Notes: generated from the letters alone by a model not told the origin. A stretch of DNA of 64,000 nt from Hirsutella rhossiliensis (GCF_020360975.1 NW_025408671.1:4588001-4652000); one strand, 5' to 3'. Positions 1 through 11,678 are shown, numbered from the stretch's first letter. Translations and numbers: made by a program.

Positions 1-797
1 TGGTCCGAGGCGGCCAGACACAGCCGCGCGTTGAGATGAGCCTTTGTCTTGGGGATGTCGGGCGCCTTGAACATCCATTCTTTGTCGCCCTTGTTCCGGT
101 CTTGGGCGACGGCCGTCGGATATGGGTCATCTTTGGTGACTGCCAAGAGAGTCGCCTCTGCCAGAGCCAGGGACGCCAGGGTCCGAGCCGTGGTGGGAGC
201 AACGTCGAAGCAGGGGGGAGCGCTCGAGATCTGCTCACTCCGGCCAGCGAGATACTCGTATATAGACGCAGCGTCGAGGAGGTGCTTGTTTGCAGTCTGG
301 ATCGCCGTTGTTCTCTCCTTGGCGCCGACAAACTCTCCAGTGGTGGTGTACAGCGGCTGCAGTATAGACCTGGCCGTGGAGACGTAGGCGAAGGCCAAGG
401 TTGACAAGACGAAGAATATTTCATATTCTAGCGAGCCTATCGCAACTCGGGGCCTCTCGCGTCCTGGAACCATTTCGCTTGATAGCGTTGGCCTCCATTG
501 GATCGAGGGAGCCATCTTCAAGACGACATTGATGCTCTCTCCTCCCACCAGGCTGTGGGAGCTGACGCCAGCGTCGACAGCGAGGAGATAGGGTATGTAT
601 TCACCCAGGCTTGAAATCACAGTGGCGAGACTTGCCGTCCGCGAGGCAGGCGGAAGCCGCTTGTGCTTTTTGAGGGTATCTCTCGCGACGCCGCGCTGGG
701 TGCTGGCATTGATGGGCAGAGACGGGTGAGAGTCGCAGCTGAAGCAGGATGAGAAGGAGAAGGCGGACGTGGTCGGCAGCACGAATGGAAACGGCAT
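1..797 (-). CDS. palC: pH-response regulator PalC (BRO1-like), 3' part outside window
   Basis: One uninterrupted reading frame runs from an ATG at 797 to the left edge (about 265 codons, no stop reached). The start [18 protein letters not shown] and the block [14 protein letters not shown], then [12 protein letters not shown], are what I know from fungal PalC proteins. PalC is a BRO1-domain protein of the ambient-pH (Pal/Rim) pathway. It bridges the plasma-membrane sensor complex and the ESCRT-III component Vps32, and so supports PalB-mediated processing of PacC. The visible part has long alpha-helical, alanine-rich stretches (for example [17 protein letters not shown]) typical of BRO1-like helical repeats. 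The gene is divergent from ALG6, with about 340 bp between the two ATGs. Recognition is by sequence memory, without a database check; the C-terminal part is missing from the window. Confidence 0.85.
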   Translation of the reverse strand, partial: MPFPFVLPTTSAFSFSSCFSCDSHPSLPINASTQRGVARDTLKKHKRLPPASRTASLATVISSLGEYIPYLLAVDAGVSSHSLVGGESINVVLKMAPSIQWRPTLSSEMVPGRERPRVAIGSLEYEIFFVLSTLAFAYVSTARSILQPLYTTTGEFVGAKERTTAIQTANKHLLDAASIYEYLAGRSEQISSAPPCFDVAPTTARTLASLALAEATLLAVTKDDPYPTAVAQDRNKGDKEWMFKAPDIPKTKAHLNARLCLAASD

Positions 798-1138
798 GAT
801 GGAGAGGCTGCTCAGGTCGGAAGAGAGGCCCTTCCCGGGATGCAAGCAGCATTGTTTGTCTGTCTTGAGAGGTCACGAGAGCCTTATACGCAAACTGAGG
901 CATACGGTGTGCCGAGGTGAAACTCACGCACAGTGTCAATACCTGCCAAGCTTTATCTGAGGGCTGCACAGTGTCTATTCGCCACGCCGCACCAACGCTT
1001 CAGCTCCACCTCGCATGCCCAAACAGGCCAGGTCAGTGAAGAGAACAGACAACAGCCTCATCCTCCAAGACAAGACGCGCCGCCCGCACGTCTCATGAGC
1101 CCTGTGACCCGCCCTCTGATCCCTTCGATGCGGTGACA

Positions 1139-2976
1139 ATGGCAACGGCCAGCCCCTCCCCGCACAAGTCCCGGCGCAAGCCCAGGAAGTCCAGCGACGC
1201 CGCCGACAAGCCCTCGCGGATTCGCTCCGAGACGCTCGTCAAGGCCCCTTCTTTCCCCCTGGCCGCTTTTCTCTGGCCCGCGCGAACCTCGGCGTCTCAA
1301 TGGGAGGTGCTGCCGCTCGTCCTCATGGTTGTCGGGCTGTTTAGGTGGGCGGCAGGCCTCTGGGGCTACTCCGGTAATCATCTTCGGTTTGCCCGGGAGA
1401 CGCTTCGCCGAGTTGACGCTCTACGCCCGCAGGTTTCCAACGCCCGCCCATGTACGGCGACTATGAAGCCCAGCGCCACTGGATGGAGGTGACGACAAAC
1501 CTGCCCGTGTCGCAGTGGTATTTCCATGACCTGCAGTGGTGGGGCCTCGACTATCCGCCTCTGACGGCCTACCACAGCTGGGCCATGGGCAAGGTTGGCG
1601 CTCTCTTCGACCCGGCCTGGTTCGCCCTTTTCGCCTCTCGCGGCTCCGATGATCCGACATTGAAGGTGTTTATGAGAGCCACGGTCATCGTCTCCGAGTA
1701 TCTCATCTACATGCCCGCCGCTGTTGTGTTTGTGCGACGCTTTGGCCGACTCAATGGCGTTGCCACCTGGACCAGCTCCGTCGCCCTCGTCGCGTTCTTG
1801 ATGCAGCCCGCAACGATACTCATCGACCACGTCCACTTCCAGTACAACACCGTCATGCTCGGCCTGGTTGTCGCCAGCATGAACAGCATGTTGGCCGACC
1901 GATACAAAACAGCCGCCGTCTTGTTCGTCGCCGCCCTGGGCTTCAAGCAGATGGCCCTATATTACGCCTTTAGTGTCTTTTCCTATCTCCTTGGAAAGTG
2001 TGTCTTTCCGAGACTCAGCCTCGCACGGCTTTTCGGAGTCGCTCTCGTCACCATCCTTTCCTTTGCCGTCTTGGTCCTCCCTCTTGTTCTCGGGACCTTG
2101 TACAATAGGTACCGCGGCATCGATTCGAGGCCTGAGCTGGACTCGCCTCCTCCCCCGACACCTCTATTTCCATTTATAGTCGACTATCTTGATACCCAAT
2201 CTGTTTCCTACGCAGTTGTCGAGCAAATCATTCAGATGGTGCACCGAATATTTCCCTTCTCGAGGGGCTTGTTCGAGGACAAGGTTGCCAACTTTTGGTG
2301 TGCGGCCAACGTTGTCGTCAAGCTTCGCAACTGGTCTCCGGTCATGCTGCAGAGGGCGTCGCTCGGCGCCACGCTGCTCGCAATCATACCGCCGAATTTC
2401 ATCCTCTTTTTGCGCCCGCGCAAGACATCCATGCCCCTAGCGTTTGCCGCGACCGCTTGGGGGTTCTTCCTCTTCAGCTACCAGGTTCACGAGAAGAGCG
2501 TACTGCTACCCCTGATGCCGATGACGCTGTTGCTGGCGGGCAGACATGGGCTGAGCGGAGAAATCCGAGCCTGGGTGGGCTTCGCCAACCTGCTGGGGGC
2601 CTGGACAATGTTCCCCTTGCTCCGCCGCGTGGACCTGGGGATTCCGTACGCGGTATTGACACTCCTCTGGGCATATCTTTTAGGATTCCCTCCTACGTCA
2701 TGGGACGCCCCATTTCAAGCGCAAGTCGGCCAATCTCTGCGTGTCCAGTGGGCGACGGCAATATTTCACGGAATCTTTTACACGGCCATGGGACTATGGC
2801 ATGTCGTCGAAGCCACCGTTCTCCCACCACTCGACAAGCCGGATCTCTGGGTGGTTGCCAACGTGGGCATCGGGGCGGCAGGTTTTATGGTCTGCTATTT
2901 GTGGTGCCTGTGGAAGCTGGTCCAAGAAAGTGACATTTTGCCGCCAGGGCGAACGAAAAAGGCCAAGACGCAATAA
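1139..2976 (+). CDS. ALG6: Dolichyl-P-Glc:Man9GlcNAc2-PP-dolichol alpha-1,3-glucosyltransferase
   Basis: ALG6 adds the first glucose to the dolichol-linked Man9GlcNAc2 oligosaccharide on the luminal side of the ER, using dolichyl-phosphate-glucose. Exon 1 is 1139-1373, the intron 1374-1432 (59 bp, GTAATC...GCAG), exon 2 1433-2976, giving 592 residues. The splice joins the frame across GFQRPPMYGDYEAQRHW, the signature first luminal loop of ALG6, with its conserved acidic residue in GDYEAQRHW. HVHFQYN, about 140 residues further on, is the second family motif. Many hydrophobic helices follow, and the C-terminus is a short basic cytosolic tail. ALG8 is the nearest alternative, but the loop sequence fits ALG6 better. 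The ATG at 1139 is preferred over the in-frame GTG at 1133. The N-terminal 50 residues are Ser/Lys/Arg-rich and probably cytosolic. Confidence 0.92.
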
Positions 2977-3730
2977 GAATCACACCGGAACGGATGTGAT
3001 TGCGAGAGTCAGAAGTATAACAGCTTGTCAGGCAGGTTGTCCGGAGTTGTCAGTCGGAAGCACCAGGTAAAGGAGCAGGTGGTAGCCGTCTCTTGGCCTG
3101 TACAATGGCGGTCCCCCACCTTTCTGTACAGCCCCCTTTTGTGTGTACTAGTAGGCCCGCGTCATGCTGCGTTTCTGTAATTGTACGGCGGCGATAAAGC
3201 GGTGGCAATCCTAATAATATCTGAGTCGTGCTGTTAAACAGTACGCCGGAGTCGACGAATATAGGGGATCCGAAGAGCAGCGACGAAGGAACAAAGCGAT
3301 GGGCGAGAAGGTTGGGCGTCCGCCCGTGAACCATGAAGAGTAGCCAACGCTGCTGCTCAGGACCAGGGGGTTATGCAGTTAAGCGTCCTAGGCGGCGTCC
3401 CCCGTCACTCATCGGCGACTTGGAGGGCAGTGGGAATTTCACGTCACGCGCGGTCTAATCTACCAGGTGTTTCGCTACTGTCCACTCATCATGATCACGT
3501 TGAAGGTATGGGATATCTCCAGAAAAGAGCCGAGGGTAATATTCATGAGCAACGGATGCCGTGTCGTCCGTAGAACCGTCCGTACACCCGTCCGCCACCC
3601 TGTCCACGAGGACTCGGTTCTCTCATGCCCAAGGCGTGCAAGAGCCGACACATGGCCTGCGCGCAGCTTTTCCGGCGAAAATTCTGGAATTCGTGGGACG
3701 TCGTGACCGCCATCGCCCTTGAGGGGCTGC
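2977..3730. other. Convergent 3' region between ALG6 and ribosomal P2
   Basis: 754 bp between two stop codons. It should hold the 3' UTRs of both genes. The short frames here have no recognisable product, and I see no RNA gene or repeat. Confidence 0.6.
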
Positions 3731-4145
3731 TTAGTCGAACAGACCGAAACCCATGTCCTCGTCGGACTCCTCCTTCTCCTCCTCCTTCTTGGCCTCCTCG
3801 GCGGGGGCCGCAGCGGCGCCACCAGCAGCAGCACCACCGGCGGCAGCACCGCCAGCACCGCCAGAGGGAACGGAGGCGAGCTTCTCGGAACCAGAGGCGA
3901 TCAGCTGTGACGGGGGCCGTGTTAGCAAATCTGCTCTCGTCGGGGTTCCCGTCGCATGGGGCGGGCAGAGGCGGTGGGAATCATACCTCGTTGATGTCCT
4001 TGCCCTCGAGCTCGGAGATGAGCTGCTTGAGGCGCTCGTCATCGGCCTCGATGCCGACGGCGGCGAGGACCTTCTTGACGTCCTTGGCGGAGGGCGACGC
4101 GTTGCCGCCGACGCCGAGCAGGAGATAGGCTGCGAGGTGCTTCAT
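3731..4145 (-). CDS. RPP2: 60S acidic ribosomal stalk protein P2
   Basis: P2 forms, with P1 and P0, the lateral stalk of the 60S subunit that recruits translational GTPases. Exon 1 is 3987-4145, the intron 3905-3986 (82 bp), exon 2 3731-3904, giving 110 residues, the usual length. The protein starts [15 protein letters not shown], with the helical dimerisation domain in residues 1-60. It then has an Ala/Gly-rich hinge and ends in [13 protein letters not shown], the invariant P-protein tail that binds elongation factors. The [10 protein letters not shown] start separates P2 from P1. A probable 5'-UTR intron lies just upstream of the ATG, as is common in fungal ribosomal protein genes. The gene is divergent from SPT2. 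Confidence 0.96.
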
Positions 4146-4150
4146 CTTGT

Positions 4151-4261
4151 CTGGGGGGTGACTGGCCGAGCGAGAATTGGAGGTTAGCGCTTTGCGTCTT
4201 CGAGGTCAAGGGCAGAGCAAATGCGAAGCAGCGAGTAGCAGACAGGGAGAGAAGAGCTCAC
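4151..4261 (-). other. Probable 5'-UTR intron of the P2 gene
   Basis: On the minus strand a GTGAGC donor (first base 4261) and a pyrimidine/C-rich CCCCCCAG acceptor (last base 4151) bound a 111-bp segment that ends five bases before the start codon. Leader introns are frequent in fungal ribosomal protein genes. This is an inference from splice-site shape only. Confidence 0.55.
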
Positions 4262-4984
4262 AGTTGTCGAAGTAGAGAGGAACACGAGAAATCAATCAAT
4301 TTAACCGCGAGTTGGGCGGAGACTGAAGCCTTCGAGTTCTGGCTGACTTGTGGTGGTGGTGGTGGAACGGGACGAGGCTGCAAAATGTTCGTCGCGGGCC
4401 GGCAGAAAGTGGCATGGATTTTTACATGTGTGGGCGCCAAATGGTGGGGATTACGCGAGCAACTTAGGGCGCGGTCTCGACCAAGTTGGTACCTCGGACA
4501 CGTCCTGGCCCCACCGGTGTGGCTAGTCGCCTGAGACCGGTGCCGCCACACGCCTAGCCGCCGTGGCGTGGATATCACGTGACCCGGCCTCTGCCTTGGG
4601 TTACCTGGACGCATTTTTTCTTCGCCGCTCAGGCAACACCCAGCCATCCAGCCTTTGTTCGTCCGACGCACCGAGCGCTTCGCCAGGTTGCCCTGCATCG
4701 AGACTCGAGTGTCGTCTTCTTCCTTCCGCATCGCCGTCTCGCCATCAGGTGCCGATAACTCGGCTCCCCCTTCCGCCCCTCGCATGGGGATCAACTTCAA
4801 GAAACCCAAAAGGTCACCTTGTCCACAACTTTTATGAGGGGCTTCCCCTTGAGCTGAAGCTTGCCTCTTGCGGTGAGGAGAGGGATCTGGGATTCTCGCA
4901 GCCTGCCTTTGTGCTTTAATCAACTGCATCCGCCCACTCTCGCCTGGCCCGTCGTTGCGCCTTCGCTCGGGTAGCGCCGCCACC
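4262..4984. promoter_or_regulatory. Divergent promoter region RPP2 / SPT2
   Basis: 723 bp between the P2 leader and the SPT2 start codon. It should carry both promoters. No protein in either strand is convincing, and I see no clear TATA box. Confidence 0.5.
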
Positions 4985-6154
4985 ATGCCGGTATGTTTTC
5001 GACATCGACGGCCTCCACTATTACCGATGACCGCAGCCTAACCAACAACGACATGCTTGCAGATCGGAGACCTTTTAGACCAGATCAGCGGCGGCAAGTC
5101 CAACGTCGGCTCGCCGTCCGTCCCGGATCGACCTAATCTGCCCCGAGCAAATTCGATACCGGCCAAACGGAAGCCCGACAATGACTTGCGCCAAGACGCC
5201 TCTAAGGCTTCTCGCCAGTTTCCCCTTCTCCCGACTTCGAGTCAGCAACCACGAGTCACAAGCGAGAGGCTGCCTCAGGCCCAGCGTCCCATGACTGGCA
5301 ATGGCGCCAAATCTGGTTCCGCTTCCTCCGCTAAGCCCCCGTCCGCCCTGCTCAGACTTTCCAAGCCCGCCGTCACCGGGCGTCCGCAATCTACCCCAAC
5401 AGCACCTTCTCCCATATCAAGAGCACCACCCAAGAAGGGCTCGTTTGCTGAGATCCTGGCCCGGGGTCAACGAGCACAGGCCGTCATGGGCCAGGTGGGC
5501 AAGATTCAGCACAAGAAGGTCGAGAAGGGTGCGGTTAAAGGCAAGGATGAGAGCAAACCGGCCGCGCCAGCCAAAGGCAAGGGTGCCTCGGGTTACAAGG
5601 GGACCTCGAAACCGGTTCCGCAGGGCAGCGCCAACGGAAACGGCTCGCTGAGGAAAGATGTCCAGGGGGCGCAAGCACCTCGATCCAAAGCCGGCGCGAA
5701 CAAGCGAGCCGCCGAACTCGAGACCGCCGAAAAGAAGTTCAAGAAGGCCGCCCAAGCCACCACTGGCTACGCCGGCACCGCTCGACCCAAGCCCGGGAAC
5801 CCCGTCAAGATCAAGGACGCCCCTCGCGGCGGCGCACTCCTCAACGCGCCCATGGCCCGGCGCGGCTCCTCCAAGCGGTCCCGCCTCGAAGACGACTACG
5901 ACGAGGACATGGACGACTTCATCGAGTACGACGACGAGGAAGACGAGGGCGGCCCGCAGTACGGCTACGCCTCAGATGGCTCCTCGGACATGGAGGCCGG
6001 CATGGACGAGCTCGACGTGGAAGAGAAGCGAGCCGAACACCTCGCCCGCAGGGAGGATATTGAGCAGGAGCGCCTCGAGAAGAGCCTCAAGGCCGCCAAG
6101 GAGGATAGGAAGCGCAGGGCTCTCGAGGCCCTCCGTGCCGGCAACCGACGCTGA
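4985..6154 (+). CDS. SPT2: SPT2-like chromatin protein
   Basis: The first exon is only 6 bp (ATGCCG, 4985-4990). A 72-bp intron (4991-5062) separates it from the main exon 5063-6154, giving 365 residues that begin MPIGDLLDQISGGKSN. Most of the protein is basic, low-complexity and Lys/Ala/Pro-rich. The C-terminal approx. 90 residues hold the SPT2 domain: an acidic stretch (DYDEDMDDFIEYDDEEDE) followed by a charged helix rich in E, R and K (REDIEQERLEKSLKAAKEDR). In yeast, Spt2 binds H3-H4 and preserves histones behind elongating RNA polymerase II. The 6-bp exon is supported by the family's MPIGDLL start and by the absence of an ATG at the head of the long exon. Confidence 0.85.
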
Positions 6155-6811
6155 TCAGCCAACGGTGGGTGTTATTTCTCATTCAGAATTCGAGTTCCCC
6201 GCCATCTCGCGTCGACGTGGCCACGGCGTTTTTAGACAGCTCTCATCGCGACGCGAACCCCTTCCCCCCCCTTCTTCAGTGTCATCAGCGACGGAGTTTC
6301 TTTCTTTTTTTTTTTTTGATTTCGTCCCTTCTCTTCACTAGTAAGAATGATATTTCCTTTAGCCGCCAGTCTCGTGTCGGATGGCTATTTAGTTACGACG
6401 GGCGACGGAAGACAGGGATTTACGAAGACAACAAGCATGACAGCGAGCTTAGCTCGATATGAGACTAGAATAGCGACTGAGAATTAAACCGAATCTAGGC
6501 CACACCGTAAACGTCCCACTTGACTCTCCCGTTTGTCCTGTGCCTGTACTGCACCTGCTAATTAAACGCCATTCGCCACGCCGTCCCTGTCCGCAATAGG
6601 CAAGCCTTCCAAATGTGTTGCGCATCAAGAGGCCCGAGATCAAAAAGCAAAGAGAAGAGATAGCCGCGCTTGCTACTCAGGCCACTTCGAATCAGTTAGC
6701 ATAGATTGCTCAGTTGCATTCGGCCAGTGCTGCAAAGAACAGGGAAACGGACGAAGGACCATCGCGGACGCGAGTCATAAAATCTTCTGGTTTCGGCTCC
6801 TCGCTCCCTCC
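6155..6811. other. Convergent 3' region SPT2 / NUFIP1-like gene
   Basis: 657 bp between two stop codons. It contains a T-run at about 6301-6318, and otherwise nothing I recognise. Confidence 0.5.
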
Positions 6812-8770
6812 TCAAGGCAGATCATCACTCATAGACTGCTTGCCGTTGGTGCTTCCATACGGCTGCAGCAGCCAACCCTGGTAGTGCTCTAGTCCCTGAC
6901 TGCTGACACTATTAGCAGTCGGAATGACAGAGGGCGGCGGGTTCCGACGTGCCGAGCCGGCCTCCCTCTTAATGGGCGGGTCCGGCAACGAGGCGGGGGG
7001 AGCAGGCAAAAGACTGGACGTCGGTGCAGGCCGTGGATCCTCCATGTCAACGTCCATGCTTCGGTGTCGGTCCTTTGATTCCACGGCTTGGTAGTGGTTC
7101 GCGTGAGAGGCGGGAGCCGACATCATCACGCCCTTTTCGCGAAGATACTGGATGGACTGGAGTACTGTCAAGTCCTCCTGTTCCTTGTCGTTGAGAGTCA
7201 GACGTTGCTGAATCGTCATGCGACCATCGTTGGCTTCACGCTCCTTCATTGCCGCCTCTCGAGCTTCCGGGTCATGGACGAAGCGGCACTTGCCCTTCTT
7301 GCCGCAAGTACCACCAGTGGAATAGTATTTGCAGTGCCTCGTCACATCGGCCTTTTGGGCGGGAGGAGGCGGCGTGGCGGCATCAGGACGAGAAGACATG
7401 ACTTCGGGCCTCTCATCTTCTGACTCGCCTTCGGAGGAATCTCTCATCTCGTCACCTTCGTCTCCCTGCTCGCGCTTTCGCTTGATGGAAGACTCGACTT
7501 TGCGAAGCTGTCTCCGAAGTCTGTCGGCCTGTTTCTCTAGCGAGGCAGCCTTGTCCTCGTCTCTTCGTGCCAGCTCGGCAGCTTTCTTGGCCTCGATGCG
7601 CGCCTTGGTGGGATAGTTCTTCCGCCGCTCGGTCAAAAAGGCAGCAATATCGGTAATCCTGACACTAGAGTTAGTAGAAGCGCGGAAACAAGGGCCAGCA
7701 ACCAGGACTTACTGCAGAGTTTCAGAGCCGATGAGATCAACGAGAGCTTTCTCTTCCCCTTCGTCATCTTCCGATTCGGAGTCCATGCCAGGCGTCAAAC
7801 CCAGCGTGTTCGTCTTACGTTTCTTCTTCCTGCCAATAGATGGAGACTCTATCTTAGTCTGTTTATCGGCTGTGGGACCCTGGCGCTGGTGCTGACGAGC
7901 CCTGTCTCCGCCATGGTGATAATGGTTGTTGTTACTGTGGTAACCGCCCCGTCCACGCCCTCCGTCCCTATGCCCACCGCCTCGGCCACGACGATGATAC
8001 TGACCATGGTGGCCTTCCTGGTGGACAGGCGCGGGAGGAGGAGGCGGCGGTCCGGGGTAGGGATACTGCGCAGGAGGGTAGTGTGGAGGGCGCGGATCAT
8101 GATGAAACGGCTGGCCAAAGCTTCCTCCGACTGGAGCCACTGGCTCATGCTCGTATCCTTGGCGAGCAGGACCTCCCCCGTGAGGAGGCTTGGATCCAGA
8201 GCGGTCGTTGTAGCCTCCGCGGCCTCTGCCGTTGGCATAGTGTCCCTGCTGCGGCGAGCCGTGATGAGTCCAATGCTGAGGTGCCGGCGGCTGCGGGGGG
8301 CCCTGGTAGGGATTCCCATACTGCTGAGGCGGGCCGTAGGAAGGCTGTTGAGCGTACTGGGAAGGGGGGTATGCCTGCGGCGCGTAGTTGGGATGGTAGT
8401 TGGAGGAAGAGATGGGCGCAGGTGCATGAGGGTGCGCGTTCGGGGCATGCGGTACGTGACCGTGCTCAGGTACCCATTGTTGCGGATGAGGCGAATACGC
8501 GACGGCAGGAGGATGCGAGGCCGAGTAAGGAGGCGAGTTGTGAGGCGGATACGGCTGGGCAGCGTATTCGTAATGAACTTGAGGAGTAGAAGCAGCGTGG
8601 TAATCGCCTCGACCACGGCCGTGCGAACCACCCCGACCGCGGCCGCCAGAAGCTCCTCCGCCACGAGAATGTCCGTGATGCGGATAGGACGCGTGCGGCT
8701 GGGCGTAGGTGGGATGACTGGCGGCCAGTGGAGGCGGCGGCGGGGGGGGGGCGTAGCCGTAGCCAGCCAT
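6812..8770 (-). CDS. NUFIP1-like CCCH zinc-finger protein (box C/D snoRNP assembly)
   Basis: Exon 1 is 7713-8770 and exon 2 6812-7658. The 54-bp intron 7659-7712 has a GTAAGT donor and a TACTAAC branch site, giving 634 residues. Residues 1-300 are a Gly/Pro/Tyr/His-rich, disordered, RGG-like segment (repeated GRGRGG). The splice rebuilds the NUFIP-type segment ITDIAAFLTERRKNYPTKAR, followed by a basic coiled coil (AKKAAELARRDEDKAASLEK). A CCCH finger then reads C-x8-C-x5-C-x3-H (start HCKYYSTGGTC). NUFIP1/Rsa1 proteins are scaffolds for R2TP-dependent assembly of box C/D snoRNPs. The C-terminal 100 residues are Pro/Ser-rich. The ERRKNYPT motif is the firm evidence; the function is inferred from the family. 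Confidence 0.8.
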
Positions 8771-9412
8771 GGCTTCTGTAAGGCTTTAGCTCGCTGGTAG
8801 ATTTTGGCAGAAGAACACTTGTCCGCAGCCACGGCGAGCAGGGAAGCGGGAGCGTAAAAAAAACGAGGAGTGAAAAAGGCGTCGAATGAACAGGTCGAAA
8901 ACAGATGCGGAAAGCCTTGGCAAGAAGCTGGTTGGCGTGCGTTGAGGGGGCGACAAACAGACCGTGACAGAGAGAACTGGTAAGCGAGAGCGTGACGGGT
9001 GTGTGACGGTTGACAGAGACGGGAGACAGAGGGTGGTCCCAGGAAATGAGGACGATGGTTGGTTGGGAGAGAAAGGTCGCGACGATGGTTTGGCGTCGGT
9101 GGTGCAGAAATAGGACAGAGGGGGAAGGCGGTGGGTAGTGGGGCAGAAAACAGAAGGCGGTGAGAGCCCGTCATGGCCGGCAAAATCGAGAGCAGTGCCT
9201 CTATTTCGGCGCCACTGGAGCCATGAGTCTCGCTCTTGGAGACGATGGCACTGCAAAAGACGCTTTTCGTCTACTCCATGCACCACTCACACCACTCAAC
9301 GGCAACTCGTTTCGACATGAAATCCTCTCGACGGTAGCTCTCGTCTGGACGCGATACGCTGGTGCATCCAGAGCCTAGCTAGCTCAGTCACTGCGAGCCC
9401 AACACGAAAAAA
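8771..9412. promoter_or_regulatory. Divergent promoter region NUFIP1-like / RPC25
   Basis: 642 bp between two start codons. The open frames on both strands here look like chance readings of leader DNA: no family features and Ser/Arg/Leu-rich composition. Confidence 0.5.
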
Positions 9413-10234
9413 ATGTTTATCCTAGTACGTCGACGAAGCCTCGCTCGCCATCCCCTCGTCGCTGACCTGTCCACCACTTGCAGACAAAGATCTCGGATCT
9501 GGTGCAGATTGCCCCCGAGGACTTCTCCAAGCACAGCATCGTCGCCATCGAGGACAACATCAACGCCAAGTATTCCAATAAGGTCGGGACCGCCGTTGCT
9601 GCCCCAGGTCTCTTTGTCAGCTCGACTAAAACTCTGTGTCGGGACAGGTCATTCAGAAAATCGGGCTTTGCATATGCCTCTATGACCTGTTGTGGTCGTC
9701 CGAGGGTCTCATAGGCCATGGAACAGGCCTCGTCAACGTCAATGGTACGGCCGAGACCTCTTCTCGTCACTATGTCCTCGCTCACATTTGCGCAGCCGAA
9801 TTCCGCATGGTAGTCTTTCGTCCCTTCAAAGGCGAGGTGATGCTGGGAAGGATACGAAGCTCTACGCCTGCGGGCATCAACCTGAGGACAGACTTTTTCG
9901 ACGACATTTTTGTCCCGTATGAGGAGCTGCCCGAGGGAGCCGAGTAGTGAGTGCCCTCGCAGCCTGGACCTACTGCCAGAGTGACATGCTGACGCCACTC
10001 GTGCCGGATAGTAACCACAGCGAGCAACTTTGGATCTGGAACTTGGACGACCAACGGCTGTTCTACGATATCCACGAGATGGTCCGCTTCCAAGTCATCG
10101 AGGAAGAATGGCATGACCAGACACCGGCAGGTCCATTGCAGGCAGAGGATGCGCCGGCCAAAACGCCGTACCGGATCAAGGGCAGCATGGCCAACGAAGG
10201 GCTTGGCGTGTGTCTCTGGTGGGATGGCGCATAA
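9413..10234 (+). CDS. RPC25: DNA-directed RNA polymerase III subunit Rpc25
   Basis: Five exons (9413-9424, 9484-9582, 9648-9744, 9796-9946, 10012-10234) give 193 residues, starting MFILTKISDLVQIAPEDF. Introns are 51-65 bp; the second uses an unusual GTCGGG donor. The N-terminal Rpb7-like domain includes NKVIQKIGLCICLYDLL and FRMVVFRPFKGEVMLGRI. The C-terminal S1/OB-type domain contains the block after LRTDFFDDIFVPYEEL, and the end is GLGVCLWWDGA, close to the typical Rpc25 C-terminus. Rpc25 pairs with Rpc17 in the stalk of Pol III and helps transcription start at tRNA and 5S genes. Every splice was chosen so that the family's conserved blocks stay in frame. Confidence 0.9.
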
Positions 10235-10318
10235 CACGGGGTTGTTTTCTTTTTGGAAAGCCGATGCAACCCATATCTTCTGTACCCCTCTATTTAGCTG
10301 CATGCTCCGTTTATGAAT

Positions 10319-11195
10319 CTACGACGTGATACCCTCGAGGAGACGCTCCTCGACGCCATCCAGAACCGAGTAGTGCTCCACAACATCGAGATTCTCGGCC
10401 TCGGTCTTGAACTGCTTGTCGGGGTCCTGCCCTGGGCCACCCATAGGGCCCATGGGCATCTGCTGCTGGGCCATCTGCTGGGCCATTTGGCTGGCGGCTA
10501 CCATGCGGTCAGCTTCTCCCGCGCGCAAAGCGGGCGAGGAGCACTCACCATTGTCACTTCCGAGCAGAAAGACGTAGACGAACTGGAGGCCAAAGATGCA
10601 GAGAAAGTACCAGCTAATGCTCGACATCCACCGCGGATCCATGTCCTTCGTCTGCACGCCCGCCTGCAGCATGCTCTTGAACTTGATGGTGATGGGGAAG
10701 GGGAGTTTCACTGAGGGCGCGCGCGCGTTAGCGAGAGGCCTCTTGCAAAACACAGACGAGGGACGGACTGATGACGTATCCGCTGAAAAAGGCATTGATC
10801 CAGCTCATGATGAGGGTGTTGGGGATGATCATGGCCATGTTGTTCTTCATCATGCCCATCATGCCGTCCATCTGGCTCGGGTCGGTGAGCGGGTTGGCGG
10901 GCGGCTGGCCCTTGCGCTCGGGCTCCTTGAGGAAGGCGCCCGACTCGTACCCGGCGATGAGGGTCTCGCGACGCGACTCGAAGGCGCGCTGCGAGATGAC
11001 GTGATAGTTTGAGCGCAGGGCGACGCCGCGGGACAGGGCGCGCTGCTCGCGGAGGGCCTTTGCGTCGAGCTTCTTGGGCGCCGTGGCCATGAGGACCGAG
11101 GCATAGTGACGGAGGACGCCGGTGAGGACCATGACGACGGTGATGGGGATGAGAATCCAGTAACTGAGAAGGATTGTTAGGTCCTGGTTCGACAT
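10319..11195 (-). CDS. EMC3: ER membrane protein complex subunit 3
   Basis: Three exons (10769-11195, 10549-10710, 10319-10497), with introns of 58 and 51 bp, give 255 residues, the normal EMC3 length. It begins with a short luminal end and a hydrophobic helix (LTILLSYWILIPITVVMVL). It contains the FESRRETLI and WINAFFSGYVIMKLPFP blocks and ends in a Met/Gln-rich cytosolic tail. EMC3 is the Oxa1/YidC-like insertase subunit of the EMC, which inserts transmembrane helices of tail-anchored and multispanning proteins. The first intron has a GTCCGT donor and a CTAAC branch site; splicing there rebuilds the conserved MKLPFP. The gene converges with RPC25 (84 bp apart) and diverges from SPC2, another ER translocation-pathway gene. 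Confidence 0.92.
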
Positions 11196-11678
11196 TGCAG
11201 CAGCTCGGCTCGCGTCGACTCGGGCACGTTGAAGCCGTGCGGCGGGCAGACGACGGCAGAGCTCAAGGAGGGGGGGGCCTCAACGCACAATAACTGGGGG
11301 TCCCGGTGAAGGGTCTGGACGGGGACTTGGGCCATCGTGAGGGAGGTGGGCGGCCGGCGGCGGGGCGCGGGTGATTATTTGGCAATGTCGAGATGCCCGC
11401 GATGGTGGTTTGGGGCTTTTGGAGGTGAAAGGTCGAGGGTCCCCGGAGCTCGGATTCTGCCGCGGCCGTAGTGAATTGTGGAGTGTCGCTAGATGCGAGT
11501 ACATGTACTTCGAATCAACCAAGAAAATGACGCAAGTATGCCCAAGCACCTCGTACCCAGAAGTACCTTATCGGCAATGGCACGGGAGCAACTTGTCCTC
11601 AGCGCTCAGTTGAACCGCCGCCAGCGTCAGGACTCAGGACACTTGGCCTGCATCGCCCAAAGCTTCCACGACGACGCG

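Noticed and set aside
1..404. Plus-strand frames at the left edge
   Set aside because: They are antisense to palC, which runs off the window edge and reads through on the minus strand.
7849..9183. 444-residue minus-strand frame across the NUFIP1-like start
   Set aside because: It runs in a second frame over the repetitive Gly/Pro/Tyr-coding region and into leader DNA, giving Arg/Thr/Pro-rich sequence. The CCCH/NUFIP frame is the real one.
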